NCBI GenBank assembly: GCA_050303335.1
Contig: JBNLBN010000002.1
Location: 22,897 to 86,896, forward strand
Source: Bilamarchaeum sp050303335
GTDB lineage: Archaea; Micrarchaeota; Micrarchaeia; Anstonellales; Bilamarchaeaceae
DNA length: 64,000 nucleotides
Direction: 5' to 3'
Below are positions 52,398 through 60,873 of this stretch, piece after piece (positions within the stretch are counted from its first letter, which is position 1; each line of letters opens with the position of its first letter). The position numbers and the translations under genes were made by a program. The notes under the pieces were generated by a model. That model saw only the letters and a list, made by a program, of their open reading frames with translations, was not told where the DNA came from and made no database searches.

Positions 52398-52418
52398 GGG
52401 AATATTTTCATCGTTAGA

Positions 52419-52428
52419 GTTTATTATG
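52419..52428. promoter_or_regulatory. Shared bidirectional TATA element
   Basis: GTTTATTATG stands in the middle of the 51 bp gap between dpo4 (GTG 52397, minus) and the methyltransferase (ATG 52449, plus), about 27 and 25 bp from the start codons. On the minus strand it reads CATAATAAAC. Confidence 0.55.
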
Positions 52429-52448
52429 TTTGCAGTCCTACTTACTCC

Positions 52449-53150
52449 ATGGATTATTACAGGGATCTTGCAGGGAACTATGATCTGGTATACAACGATA
52501 CCCTGGATGTGGAGTTCTACCTGAACGAGGCAAAAAACGCCCGTGGGAAAGTCCTTGAGATGGCATGCGGTACCGGGCGGATACTGCTGAGGCTCATCAA
52601 GGCAGGAATCGATGCAAGGGGAGTCGATCTCTCGAAGGAAATGCTTGATGCCCTCCATGAGAAAGCAAGGAGGGAAAACCTGGATGCCAATGCCATCCAG
52701 GGCAATATGACGGATTTCAGCATCGATATGCGCTTCCGGCTGCTGATCGTTCCCTACCGGAGCTTCCTTCACCTCAGGAATCAGGACAAGGAGAAGGCGC
52801 TAGGGAATTTCTACAGGCATCTGGATGAAGGCGGGAGGCTCATCATCCATTCATACAATCCCACAGATCGGGAGAAGGCAATGGATGAATTTCAGCAAAT
52901 CGACCATGAGGAGTTCGATGACTACACTATCGACTGGTATCTCAAGTACGAGAAAGGCTGCGGCCATTACAGAATAGAGTTAAGCAAAGAGGAAAAGCAC
53001 GTTTACGAAATGGACCTTTTCTTCATATCTCCAAGAGATATGGAAGAGATGCTAAGGAAACAGGGATTCAGGAACATCAGGAAATATTCCGATTTCCACT
53101 ACTCGCCATATAGCGGCGGCAGCGAGGTGATCTTTGTTGCTGATAGATAA
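52449..53150 (+). CDS. Class I SAM-dependent methyltransferase
   Basis: A 233-residue enzyme with the SAM-binding loop LEMACGTGRIL, the acidic end of strand 2 (ARGVDLSKEML), and a motif III region (LLIVPYRSFLHL). The C-terminal half (YEMDLFFISPRDMEEMLR, ending GGSEVIFVADR) resembles small-molecule methyltransferases. Substrate unknown. The start at 52449 fits the shared TATA and SMDYYRDLAGNYDLVY, a typical N terminus. The next gene overlaps it by 17 bp. Confidence 0.88.
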   Translation: MDYYRDLAGNYDLVYNDTLDVEFYLNEAKNARGKVLEMACGTGRILLRLIKAGIDARGVDLSKEMLDALHEKARRENLDANAIQGNMTDFSIDMRFRLLIVPYRSFLHLRNQDKEKALGNFYRHLDEGGRLIIHSYNPTDREKAMDEFQQIDHEEFDDYTIDWYLKYEKGCGHYRIELSKEEKHVYEMDLFFISPRDMEEMLRKQGFRNIRKYSDFHYSPYSGGSEVIFVADR

Positions 53151-53598
53151 GCTGCTCTGCCTGTTCCGGAAGGAGCCGCAGAAGTTCATAAAATTCAATG
53201 ACCCGTTAAACAACTTCGAACTATTCTACCCAAAGGGCTTCAGGTACGACCAGGACGTTGCGGTCTACAACTGGTCCTACACCATATCGTTCGAGTCGAA
53301 ACACGAGAGGCTGATTGTTTCGGTTGATTCGAAAAAGGCAGTCGATTTCGACAAGTACGTGGAACAGGAATTCAACAGCCCCAAATCCGGGATAATATCG
53401 AACCTCAGGAAAAGCGTGTTCAGGGGGTTCCCATCATACGACCGGGATTTCCAGTATACTGATTCAGGAAGGGACTATATCGGCAAGGGAATAGTGTTTT
53501 ATACCGGTTCCATAATATACTCTTTGACCTGGATGAGCCCCAACCGGGATCTCGGGACCTTTGATCATATCGTTAAATCATTTACTTTCAGAACGTGA
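53134..53598 (+). CDS. Unknown protein, PsbP/DUF1795-like fold suspected
   Basis: A 154-residue soluble protein starting at a TTG (53134 or 53137) inside the methyltransferase tail. It begins with a short hydrophobic stretch (LLIDKLLCLF), then strands and a helix (FELFYPKGFRYDQDVAVYNW, TISFESKHERLIVSV, GIVFYTGSIIYSLTWM). The order recalls PsbP/DUF1795-like proteins of unknown function. Overlaps the GH15 gene by 4 bp. Family placement is weak. Confidence 0.65.
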   Translation: MLLIDKLLCLFRKEPQKFIKFNDPLNNFELFYPKGFRYDQDVAVYNWSYTISFESKHERLIVSVDSKKAVDFDKYVEQEFNSPKSGIISNLRKSVFRGFPSYDRDFQYTDSGRDYIGKGIVFYTGSIIYSLTWMSPNRDLGTFDHIVKSFTFRT

Positions 53599-55271
53599 AG
53601 AATATGGACTATGGAATCATCGGAAACAACAAAACAGCCGCACTTGTAAAAAGCGACGGCTCCATCGACTGGCTATGCTATCCCAGGTTCGACAGCCCCA
53701 GCATCTTCGGGAAGCTACTCGATGATGATGCCGGGTCATTCGGGATCAGGGGAAATTACAAGACAAGCCAGCAGTACATAGAGAACACCAATGTTCTGGA
53801 GACTCATTTCTCGAACGGGGAAGACGAATTTGTCGCCATAGACTTCTTTGCAAAGGAGAACCTGTTCAGGATACTCCGCCCGCTGAAGGGAAGACCGAAA
53901 CTGTCGCTGGTATTCAATCCCCGCCCGGATTATGCAAGATCTGATGGAAAGTTATCTTCAGAGAATTTCATACTGTTCGATAAATTCGCAATGTTCACGA
54001 ACCTGGACAACTCCATAGTGCTTTCAGGATCCGAGTTCGAACTGAAGGAGGAGATCTATTTCTCGGTCGGAAAGAAGAAAAAATACTACAAAAACCAGGT
54101 GAACGAACTGCTCCTCAAGACGATATCCTACTGGCAGAATTACATCCAGTCCTTCAACCTTCCAAGAGAGCTTGAAGATAAGATAGCAAGGAGCCTCCTG
54201 GTACTGAAGCTGCTTACCTACCAGAAAACCGGAGCGATGCTTGCAGCAGCCACCACTTCCATCCCGGAAATCCCAGGGGAAGAGAGGAACTGGGATTACA
54301 GGTTCTGCTGGATCCGCGACGGGTCCTTTGCAGCCGACATATTCGCAAAGCTAGGAAGCACGATGGAAGCACAGCGTTTCATTAATTTCATCTACAGGAG
54401 CTTCCGGCGGCAGGAGGTAATCCAGATAATGTACGGCATCGGAGGAGAGACCATGCTGGAGGAATTCAAGCTGAACCACCTGCGGGGCTTCAAGAATTCC
54501 CGCCCTGTAAGGATCGGAAATGCGGCCTATTACCAGGACCAGTTCGATATCGCAGGGGAATTCCTGGCGCTAGTGTGGAAGCTGAAGGTCGATCTCAACG
54601 AGGACCAGCTGAAATTCGTAAAATACCTTGTGGAATATGCAATTGACAGGCTCGGCAAGAAGGACCAGGGCATATGGGAGATCAGGTACCTTCACGAGCA
54701 CTTCACATTCTCGAAACTCATGTGCTGGGTTGCAATTGACAGGGGCATAAAGATCGCAAGATACTACAACAAGGCATGGGCCATAGATGAATGGATAGTG
54801 ATCCGCGACCAGCTGAGGGAGGAGATACTTGAGAAGGCATGGAACGGCAAGGCCTTTGGAATGTACTATGGATCCGATGATCTTGACAGCGCGGTGCTCT
54901 TAATGCCAAGATACGGCTTCATAGATGCCAATGACAGCAGGTTCATCAGCACGCTAGACGAAGTCGACCGCGTCCTTGCAAAAGACGAGCTCCTGCTGCG
55001 CTATTCAATCAAGGATGATTTCGGATACATGCAGACCTCATTCACCATATCCTCCTTCTGGTACGTAGAGGCACTGCACATGAGCGGCGAAACAGAAAAG
55101 GCAAAAAAGATGTTCGAAAAGCTCTGCTCATATTCCAACCATCTCGGCCTTTTTTCAGAGGGCATTGATTTCGAATCCAAGGAGCTCCTAGGAAATTTCC
55201 CCCAGGCATACTCCCATATCGGGCTCGTTAATGCCGCGATCCAGATCTACAGGGGTAAAAATGATTCCTGA
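53595..55271 (+). CDS. Glycoside hydrolase family 15 (glucoamylase/trehalase-like)
   Basis: A 558-residue enzyme. The N-terminal beta-sandwich starts YGIIGNNKTAALVKSDGSID and the (alpha/alpha)6 barrel carries NWDYRFCWIRDGSFA, characteristic of prokaryotic GH15. The C-terminal segment EGIDFESKELLGNFPQAYSH is also characteristic. Such enzymes hydrolyse alpha-1,4 glucans to glucose or, in some archaea, trehalose. No signal peptide, so it would act on internal storage glucan or trehalose. The GTG at 53595 overlaps the preceding stop (GTGA); ATG at 53604 is the alternative. Confidence 0.92.
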   Translation: MKNMDYGIIGNNKTAALVKSDGSIDWLCYPRFDSPSIFGKLLDDDAGSFGIRGNYKTSQQYIENTNVLETHFSNGEDEFVAIDFFAKENLFRILRPLKGRPKLSLVFNPRPDYARSDGKLSSENFILFDKFAMFTNLDNSIVLSGSEFELKEEIYFSVGKKKKYYKNQVNELLLKTISYWQNYIQSFNLPRELEDKIARSLLVLKLLTYQKTGAMLAAATTSIPEIPGEERNWDYRFCWIRDGSFAADIFAKLGSTMEAQRFINFIYRSFRRQEVIQIMYGIGGETMLEEFKLNHLRGFKNSRPVRIGNAAYYQDQFDIAGEFLALVWKLKVDLNEDQLKFVKYLVEYAIDRLGKKDQGIWEIRYLHEHFTFSKLMCWVAIDRGIKIARYYNKAWAIDEWIVIRDQLREEILEKAWNGKAFGMYYGSDDLDSAVLLMPRYGFIDANDSRFISTLDEVDRVLAKDELLLRYSIKDDFGYMQTSFTISSFWYVEALHMSGETEKAKKMFEKLCSYSNHLGLFSEGIDFESKELLGNFPQAYSHIGLVNAAIQIYRGKNDS

Positions 55272-56166
55272 AAAGTTCAAGAAGAGGTATGAAGGCCTCG
55301 TGGACGATCCGGAACAGTTCTTTTGCTCCCTGGAGACCATCCTTCCCAAATCATTCAGGGTGAACACCCTCAAGGCAAGGGCGGAGGATGTCGAGAGGAA
55401 ATTTTCCGGCTATGGTTTCCAGGTGAAAAGGATGGGTTGGTACAGCGATGCATATTCATCGGACAATCCGGAAATTGGCGCAACGCTCGAGCATTTCCTC
55501 GGCCATATATACATCCAGGAACTCGTATCCATGATCCCTCCTCTGATAATCAGGAAGGAGCTTGAAAATGCGGATTTGGTCCTTGACTGCGCGGCGGCGC
55601 CTGGATCAAAGACCACCCAGCTTGCAGCATTCATGGAGAACAGGGGGACTATTGTTGCAAACGACCTGTCATACCAGCGGATAAAGGCACTGCAGTTCAA
55701 CCTGCAGAAAGTCGGGGCAATGAACACGCTGATCACCAACCAGGACCTCAGGGTGTTTCCGAGCATGCAGTTCGACGCCATACTTCTTGATGCTCCATGT
55801 TCATCCGAAGGCATAATGCGCAAGAACGAGAAGCTCTTCAGGACGTGGAACGAGAAGGAGATCCGGGGCCACTCGAAACTGCAGAAGGCGATGATCCTCA
55901 AGGCATATGAGCTTCTGCGGCCGGGGGCCAGGATGGTCTATTCAACATGCACATTCGCCCCGGAGGAAAACGAAGAGGTCATTGATCATCTTCTCAATAA
56001 CACGGATGCGACTATCCGGAAGGTCGCAATACCTGATTTCAGGCATGCACAAGGGATAACGGAATGGGAAGGCAAGGAATATTCATCCGAGGTGGAAAAA
56101 TGCGCGAGGATTTTCCCGCACTTCAACGACACCGGCGGATTCTTCATAGCGATGGTGGAAAAATGA
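55261..56166 (+). CDS. RsmB/NSUN-type RNA cytosine-5 methyltransferase
   Basis: A 301-residue enzyme that methylates C5 of cytosine in rRNA or tRNA. Visible: PKSFRVNTLKA (N-terminal RNA-binding start), the SAM loop DCAAAPGSKTTQ, motif IV DAPCSSEG and motif VI YSTCTFAPEENE, each with its catalytic Cys. The ATG at 55261 overlaps the GH15 stop by 11 bp. It lacks a PUA domain; the next gene supplies one. The target base is not identifiable. Confidence 0.92.
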   Translation: MIPEKFKKRYEGLVDDPEQFFCSLETILPKSFRVNTLKARAEDVERKFSGYGFQVKRMGWYSDAYSSDNPEIGATLEHFLGHIYIQELVSMIPPLIIRKELENADLVLDCAAAPGSKTTQLAAFMENRGTIVANDLSYQRIKALQFNLQKVGAMNTLITNQDLRVFPSMQFDAILLDAPCSSEGIMRKNEKLFRTWNEKEIRGHSKLQKAMILKAYELLRPGARMVYSTCTFAPEENEEVIDHLLNNTDATIRKVAIPDFRHAQGITEWEGKEYSSEVEKCARIFPHFNDTGGFFIAMVEK

Positions 56167-56576
56167 TCTTCGAATATTTCCTTGAGAGGTTCGGGATCGA
56201 AAGGTCCGCATTCGACGGGTTCGGCATCTACACCGGCCAGAAAGGTAAAGTTTACATCGGGCCGAAAAACCTCATTCCGAAGCCAGAGATAGTTTCAGTG
56301 GGGATACTTATCGCGCGGACTGAAAGCTCCATCAAGCCCTCGACCAACTTCGTCCAGATATTCGGCCACCTGGCCAAAAAGAGCATTATAGACGTGGATG
56401 AAAAAGGAGTAAAGGATTACGTAGACGGGCTGGACCTTAGGACGGAGAGCGAATTGAGCGACGGCTATGTCATAGTCCGCTACAACGGATTCCCTCTCGG
56501 ATGCGCACTGAAAAAAGGGGATCTCATCATCAACAACCTGCCGAAGGCGAAAAGGATCAAACTGAAATACATTTAA
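56163..56576 (+). CDS. PUA-like RNA-binding protein (partner of the m5C methyltransferase)
   Basis: A 137-residue protein with an N-terminal FEYFLERFGI, a beta-rich middle (GFGIYTGQKGKVYIGPKNL) and a PUA-like C terminus (SDGYVIVRYNGFPLGCALKK, ending LPKAKRIKLKYI). Related archaeal and bacterial methyltransferases carry such a domain fused at the C terminus. The ATG overlaps the preceding stop (ATGA), and the two proteins probably work as a complex. The frame opens upstream at 56064, inside the methyltransferase, but the overlap start is favoured. Confidence 0.8.
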   Translation: MIFEYFLERFGIERSAFDGFGIYTGQKGKVYIGPKNLIPKPEIVSVGILIARTESSIKPSTNFVQIFGHLAKKSIIDVDEKGVKDYVDGLDLRTESELSDGYVIVRYNGFPLGCALKKGDLIINNLPKAKRIKLKYI

Positions 56577-56598
56577 CCTCTCGGGTGGAAGTTATTAC

Positions 56599-56997
56599 AT
56601 GACCGAGTGCATATTCTGCAAGATCGCAAGGGGGGAGGTCCCGTCTGCAAAAGTATGGGAGAATGAGAAATTTTTCGCGTTCCTTGACAGGAACCCGATC
56701 AGGAAAGGACACACGCTCATCATTCCGAAAAACCACCACGAGTATCTTTTCGACATGGATGATTCTGAATATTCCGATCTGATGCTGGCATCAAAAAGCC
56801 TTGCCGGAGCGATCCAGAAGGCGATGGGGGCAAACAAAATTGGATTGCTTGTCGAAGGATTCCTGGTCCACCATGCCCACATCCACCTTGTTCCGCTTAA
56901 CAAGGCAAGCGACATGAACACCTCTAATGCTACCAAGGCAAACACAGAAGAACTGAATGAGGTATCGAAAATGATCAGCGCTCAGATCAGTTCCTGA
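56599..56997 (+). CDS. HIT-family nucleotide hydrolase/transferase
   Basis: A 132-residue protein with CIFCKIARGEVPSAKVWENE at the start (a zinc-binding pair as in HINT), NPIRKGHTLIIPKNHHEYLFD and the histidine triad HHAHIHLVPL with its catalytic middle His. HINT-like proteins cleave adenosine phosphoramidates. It follows the methyltransferase pair after 22 bp. The end overlaps the convergent peroxiredoxin by 16 bp. Confidence 0.94.
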   Translation: MTECIFCKIARGEVPSAKVWENEKFFAFLDRNPIRKGHTLIIPKNHHEYLFDMDDSEYSDLMLASKSLAGAIQKAMGANKIGLLVEGFLVHHAHIHLVPLNKASDMNTSNATKANTEELNEVSKMISAQISS

Positions 56998-57437
56998 ATG
57001 GCAGCAAGGACCTCATCTGCATGCCCCTGGACCTTTACGTTTTCCCATTTTTTTACTATCATGCCGTCTTTTATCAGGAATGTTGATCTTACAGTCCCCA
57101 GGAACTCTCTTCCCATGAACTTCTTCGGCTTCCAGACCCCGTATTTCTTCTGTACTTCGCTATCCGGATCAGAAAGAAGGATTAGATCAAGATCCTTGGA
57201 ACTCATGAACTTCCTGTGCGAATCGCAGCTGTCTTTGCTTATTCCAAGAACAATCGCGCCGAGCTTTGAGAATTCCCCTTTCTTCGCAGTGAAATCCAGT
57301 GCCTCAATTGTGCATCCTGGCGTATTGTCCTTTGGATAAAAATACAAAACAACGATCCTGTCATCAAATTCACTTAATCTTCTCTCGTTCCCGGAAGAAT
57401 CCTTCAAACTGAAATCAGGCGCTTTCATGATCATCAT
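56982..57437 (-). CDS. bcp: Peroxiredoxin, BCP/PrxQ type
   Basis: A 151-residue thiol peroxidase. The peroxidatic Cys42 lies in KDNTPGCTIEALDF. The usual resolving Cys five residues on (CTxEAC) is replaced by Leu, so it is either a one-Cys type or uses Cys71 in SKDSCDSH. Remaining motifs (VLGISKDS, FLGTVRSTFLIKDG) are normal. It reduces peroxides with thioredoxin-like donors. The first of several Met codons (57437) overlaps the photolyase stop, so both are in one transcript. Confidence 0.93.
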   Translation of the reverse strand: MMIMKAPDFSLKDSSGNERRLSEFDDRIVVLYFYPKDNTPGCTIEALDFTAKKGEFSKLGAIVLGISKDSCDSHRKFMSSKDLDLILLSDPDSEVQKKYGVWKPKKFMGREFLGTVRSTFLIKDGMIVKKWENVKVQGHADEVLAAIQELI

Positions 57438-58705
57438 CCCTTTGCAATGTTTAAATAGCTATTCCAGAGAGAAAGCGCCTTCTTTCTTTCAACAGAATGA
57501 TCGACGATCTGAGGTATATATCTCTTCTGGATCTCCCTACTGTCATGTATCACCACTGGATCGAGTTCTTTCAGTTCCGGCAGCCATTTCTTGATGTATG
57601 CGCATTCAGGATCAAATCTCTTCTGCTGCAGCCATGGATTGAAGATCCTGTAATATGGCTGGCTGTCGCATCCAGTTGATGCCACCCATTGCCAGTTCCC
57701 GTTGTTGAGGGAGGGATCATAATCAACGAGCCTGGTTGCAAAATATCTCTCGCCAAGCCTCCAGTCGACATGCAGGTCCTTTACCAAAAAAGATCCGGCA
57801 ACCATGCGCATCCTGTTGTGCATGAAACCAGTCTTATTCAGTTCCCTCATAGCAGCATCGACGATAGGGAATCCGGTTTCTCCCCTGCACCATTTTTCAA
57901 AGCCTTTCCTCCCCCATTTTATCCTGTCAAATTTTTTATGGAAGGATGATCCGAAAACATGCGGGAAATGGAAAGCTATGTGGGTGAAGAAATCCCTCCA
58001 GTATAGCTGCCTTATCAGCGGATGATCTGCCCCGAGATTGCTGCTTATTGCGTGAAATGCCTCTCTTGCAGATATGGTCCCGAATTTAAGGTGGGCAGAT
58101 AATCTGGTCGTATCGATTGATGGAAAGTCCTTCGTCTTTTCATAGTTGCTGAAATCTGAAATTCTTTCAAGTATCCGTAATCCTTTTTTTCTTCCGCCGA
58201 GGTTAATCCTTTCGAATTCCGGCAGTTCCTTTTTTGCGCTGAAACGGAATGTCATGTTCTCCGGCTCCCTGACAGGAATCCCAGAGGCGCGCCTGAAGAA
58301 AGGGGTAAAGACGGTATATGGCTTTCCATCCTTCTTCATCACATCTTCAGGACCATTGAGGAGGCAGTCATCATAAGAATGGAATCCGATCCCCATCTTC
58401 CTGCATGCTGCTGCAATCTCATCATCCCTTTTCCTGCTGAAAGGAGTATAGTCCATGTTCACTGCTACCCTGTCGACATCGAATTCTCTTATCACTTCGT
58501 GCGGCAAGCCCGAATAAGTATTTGCAGGAAGTTCCTCCAGCGATTCAAGCATGAAAGAGAATGCCTTTTGGCTCCTGTATCCTCCCTTCTGCTGCCTCGG
58601 ATCGAAAATGAAGATCGGGATCACTCTGCCCTGCCTGGATGATTCAATGAGGCCTGTGTTGTCAACGGTTCGAAGGTCCCTCCTGAAAATGAACAGCGTT
58701 TTCAC
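57434..58705 (-). CDS. phr: Deoxyribodipyrimidine photolyase, class I / cryptochrome family
   Basis: A 423-residue light-driven DNA repair enzyme. The N-terminal antenna-binding Rossmann domain begins TLFIFRRDLRTVDNTGL; the FAD-binding domain shows TTRLSAHLKFGTISAREAF, LIRQLYWRDFF, MRELNKTGFMHNRMRM and GERYFATRLVDYDPSLNNGN. It splits cyclobutane dimers. The start is a GTG at 58705, 26 bp from the shared TATA. Presence indicates exposure to light, at least at times. The peroxiredoxin gene follows with a 4 bp overlap. Confidence 0.95.
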   Translation of the reverse strand: MKTLFIFRRDLRTVDNTGLIESSRQGRVIPIFIFDPRQQKGGYRSQKAFSFMLESLEELPANTYSGLPHEVIREFDVDRVAVNMDYTPFSRKRDDEIAAACRKMGIGFHSYDDCLLNGPEDVMKKDGKPYTVFTPFFRRASGIPVREPENMTFRFSAKKELPEFERINLGGRKKGLRILERISDFSNYEKTKDFPSIDTTRLSAHLKFGTISAREAFHAISSNLGADHPLIRQLYWRDFFTHIAFHFPHVFGSSFHKKFDRIKWGRKGFEKWCRGETGFPIVDAAMRELNKTGFMHNRMRMVAGSFLVKDLHVDWRLGERYFATRLVDYDPSLNNGNWQWVASTGCDSQPYYRIFNPWLQQKRFDPECAYIKKWLPELKELDPVVIHDSREIQKRYIPQIVDHSVERKKALSLWNSYLNIAKG

Positions 58706-58726
58706 AGAGCTGAAATTGGAAATATA

Positions 58727-58736
58727 CTATATAAAC
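58727..58736. promoter_or_regulatory. Shared bidirectional TATA element
   Basis: CTATATAAAC is centred 26 bp from both start codons, GTG 58705 (minus) and ATG 58757 (plus), which are 51 bp apart. Confidence 0.65.
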
Positions 58737-58756
58737 CTGAGCCAAGTTATTCAAGC

Positions 58757-60034
58757 ATGATCAGGATCTCATCTGTACCGGGGCCCAAATCGCACAGGAT
58801 ACTGACAAGGTTGAAATCACGAAACGGCGCCAAGTCGGTTGCATACCCGATCGTATTTTCAGGAAAGGGGGAAGGCCCGTACTGCGAGGATGTGGACGGA
58901 AACATATTCCTTGATTTTGCCTCCCAGATAGCATCCAACCCATTCGGATACAACCATCCGGAACTGCTTGAAGTCGTCAAAGAATTCTCACAGTTCCCGG
59001 TAAAATATGCCGGCCAGGATTTCACTGTCAAGGAGCATCTGGACCTGATCGAGGAGATCGTCTCAATATCTCCCGGCATGGACTCGGCCTTCCTGATCAA
59101 TTCCGGTGCTGAGGCAGTGGAGAATTCAATAAAGATCTGCATGAGGAGGAGGCCGAAGGCAAAAATCGGCCTATCATTCCACCGGGCCTTCCACGGGAGG
59201 ACCCTTGGCGCGCTTTCCCTGACCAATTCAAGCAAAGTACAGAAAAACGGCTACATGAGGCTTCCCATGCAGAGGCTCCCATTTGATGAGAGCGCCGCTG
59301 ACGTCCTGGAAGATATGCTGCAAAGGGAATGCGACCCTGATGAGGTGGCATTCGTCATTCTCGAGCATGTCCAGGGCGAAGGAGGATATTACCCTGCACC
59401 GCAGGAGATGGTAAAAAAGCTTCGCAGGGCAACATCGAAATACGGCATTCCTTACATTGCAGACGAGGTTCAGGCCGGAATGGGCCGCACCGGGAAATGG
59501 TGGGCATTCGAGAACTACGGTATTGTCCCTGATGTCTTTTCATCCGCGAAAGCGCTCCAGGTTGGCGCTGTCGTTTCTAAAAAAACAATGTTTCCTGAGA
59601 TTGAGGGCGCCATCTCTTCTACCTGGGGAGGAGGAAGCCTCCTTGACATGAAGCTTTCCATAAAGACGATCGAGCTGATCAGGAAGCACAAAGTGCTCTC
59701 AAGAAACCAGAAACTCGGAAAGTATATCCTCGGCGGGCTGAACGACATTGAAGGCATCTCCGGCCAGAGGGGCCTCGGGCTGATGCTTGCATTCGACCTG
59801 AAAGACCGGACGGAGCGGGACAATATGATTGCAGAATGCATGAAAAACGGCCTGATACTGCTCGGCTGCGGGACGAGGAGCATACGGGTCATACCGCCAT
59901 ATGTGATAAATATCGATGACGCGGAGAAAGCACTCTCGATAATCGGGGAGTCGTACAAAAGGATTAAAAAGAAAAACTTTGTTCATAAAGGTAAGATTTG
60001 CAATTATCTAAATTGCTCCAGGCATGTGAGTTAA
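58757..60034 (+). CDS. Class III PLP aminotransferase (lysine/ornithine/GABA type)
   Basis: A 425-residue enzyme. The fold-type I class III hallmarks are FLDFASQIASNPFGYNHP, FLINSGAEAVENSIKICM, FHRAFHGRTLGALSLT, VILEHVQGEGGYY, YIADEVQAGMGRTGKWWA and the PLP lysine in SSAKALQVG. The lysine context resembles L-lysine 6-aminotransferases more than acetylornithine or GABA enzymes, so an omega-aminotransferase acting on lysine is the best guess. The C-terminal tail (KKKNFVHKGKICNYLNC) carries two Cys. The zinc-ribbon gene follows after the stop without a gap. Confidence 0.88.
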   Translation: MIRISSVPGPKSHRILTRLKSRNGAKSVAYPIVFSGKGEGPYCEDVDGNIFLDFASQIASNPFGYNHPELLEVVKEFSQFPVKYAGQDFTVKEHLDLIEEIVSISPGMDSAFLINSGAEAVENSIKICMRRRPKAKIGLSFHRAFHGRTLGALSLTNSSKVQKNGYMRLPMQRLPFDESAADVLEDMLQRECDPDEVAFVILEHVQGEGGYYPAPQEMVKKLRRATSKYGIPYIADEVQAGMGRTGKWWAFENYGIVPDVFSSAKALQVGAVVSKKTMFPEIEGAISSTWGGGSLLDMKLSIKTIELIRKHKVLSRNQKLGKYILGGLNDIEGISGQRGLGLMLAFDLKDRTERDNMIAECMKNGLILLGCGTRSIRVIPPYVINIDDAEKALSIIGESYKRIKKKNFVHKGKICNYLNCSRHVS

Positions 60035-60187
60035 GTGAAAGTAGTAGAAATTTGCGCAAACTGCGGGAAGATCAGGCGGAACGGAAAGGAGAAATTCCTA
60101 TGTGCCGACTGCAAGTGCGACGTATGCGTCGTAATCCCGTATGGCGTGTTCAGGGACCTCGTTGAGGATGGTCTTGCAAAAGAGTAA
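60035..60187 (+). CDS. Small zinc-ribbon protein (50 aa)
   Basis: A 50-residue protein with seven Cys: ICANC, then LCADCKCDVC. The pairs suit one or two zinc sites. It begins with GTG directly after the aminotransferase stop (TTAAGTG) and ends with a short helix (FRDLVEDGLAKE). Role unknown; translation is probably coupled to the aminotransferase. Confidence 0.7.
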   Translation: MKVVEICANCGKIRRNGKEKFLCADCKCDVCVVIPYGVFRDLVEDGLAKE

Positions 60188-60213
60188 TAATACTTGTCTT
60201 CTCATTTGTTTTG

Positions 60214-60807
60214 ATGAACCATTACCCCTTCTTTGTCCATGAAGCCGGGATGTTCCTGTCATTCTTCCTTATTGTTCCGGCAGTCTCTATCTATCTTGAT
60301 GTGATGCCGCTTGCCGTAGTCTCGCCGGTATTATTCGTTTTCCTGCTTCTGAACAAGCTCGAGAAAGTCTCCTCATTCAGGGAATCGGCAGGCAGGATCG
60401 AGGGACTCAAATGGAATTCGAAATTCTATTCTCTCGGAACGCTAATTCTCGACTATTGCGGGAAAAAGTTCGAATATTACTCTAATGTCAGCGGAAAGAA
60501 CAGGGATATGATATCCGTCAGATATTTCCTCAAGACTGGTTCAAAAGGCAAGGATTTCATTGTTCACGGGAACAACGGAGTCTTCAACGGTGATGTTGAT
60601 TTTCTCAAAAAAATACGCAAGGAAGTAGTAATGTTCGACAACAAGTACGAGATCAATTACATCCAGAGGAAAGGCGGGATGCTGGAGCTCTCGGTTATCC
60701 TGAATTTCAGGAACGGACCTGCCCCGCCGAATAAAATGGACAGCATGGCGGAATTCCTCAGGGATTTTCTCGATTTTGCCCTGTTTTTGGGCAAAAAAAT
60801 CAAATAA
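60214..60807 (+). CDS. Unknown membrane protein with cytoplasmic domain
   Basis: A 197-residue protein with two hydrophobic helices at the N terminus (MFLSFFLIVPAVSIYLDV, then MPLAVVSPVLFVFLLL) and a beta-rich soluble domain of about 140 residues (KFYSLGTLILDYCGKKFEYY, DMISVRYFLKTGS). The ATG at 60214 is preferred to the TTG at 60211. No family recognised. Confidence 0.68.
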   Translation: MNHYPFFVHEAGMFLSFFLIVPAVSIYLDVMPLAVVSPVLFVFLLLNKLEKVSSFRESAGRIEGLKWNSKFYSLGTLILDYCGKKFEYYSNVSGKNRDMISVRYFLKTGSKGKDFIVHGNNGVFNGDVDFLKKIRKEVVMFDNKYEINYIQRKGGMLELSVILNFRNGPAPPNKMDSMAEFLRDFLDFALFLGKKIK

Positions 60808-60873
60808 TTCATTTTTGTAAACAAACTGCAACTTTAAATATTTGACTATTTATATACTATTGTGGGTGGATTA

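Noticed and set aside
52398..52772. 125-codon N-terminal extension of dpo4
   Set aside because: It runs through the methyltransferase gene on the other strand and does not resemble any polymerase domain; GTG 52397 gives the normal N terminus.
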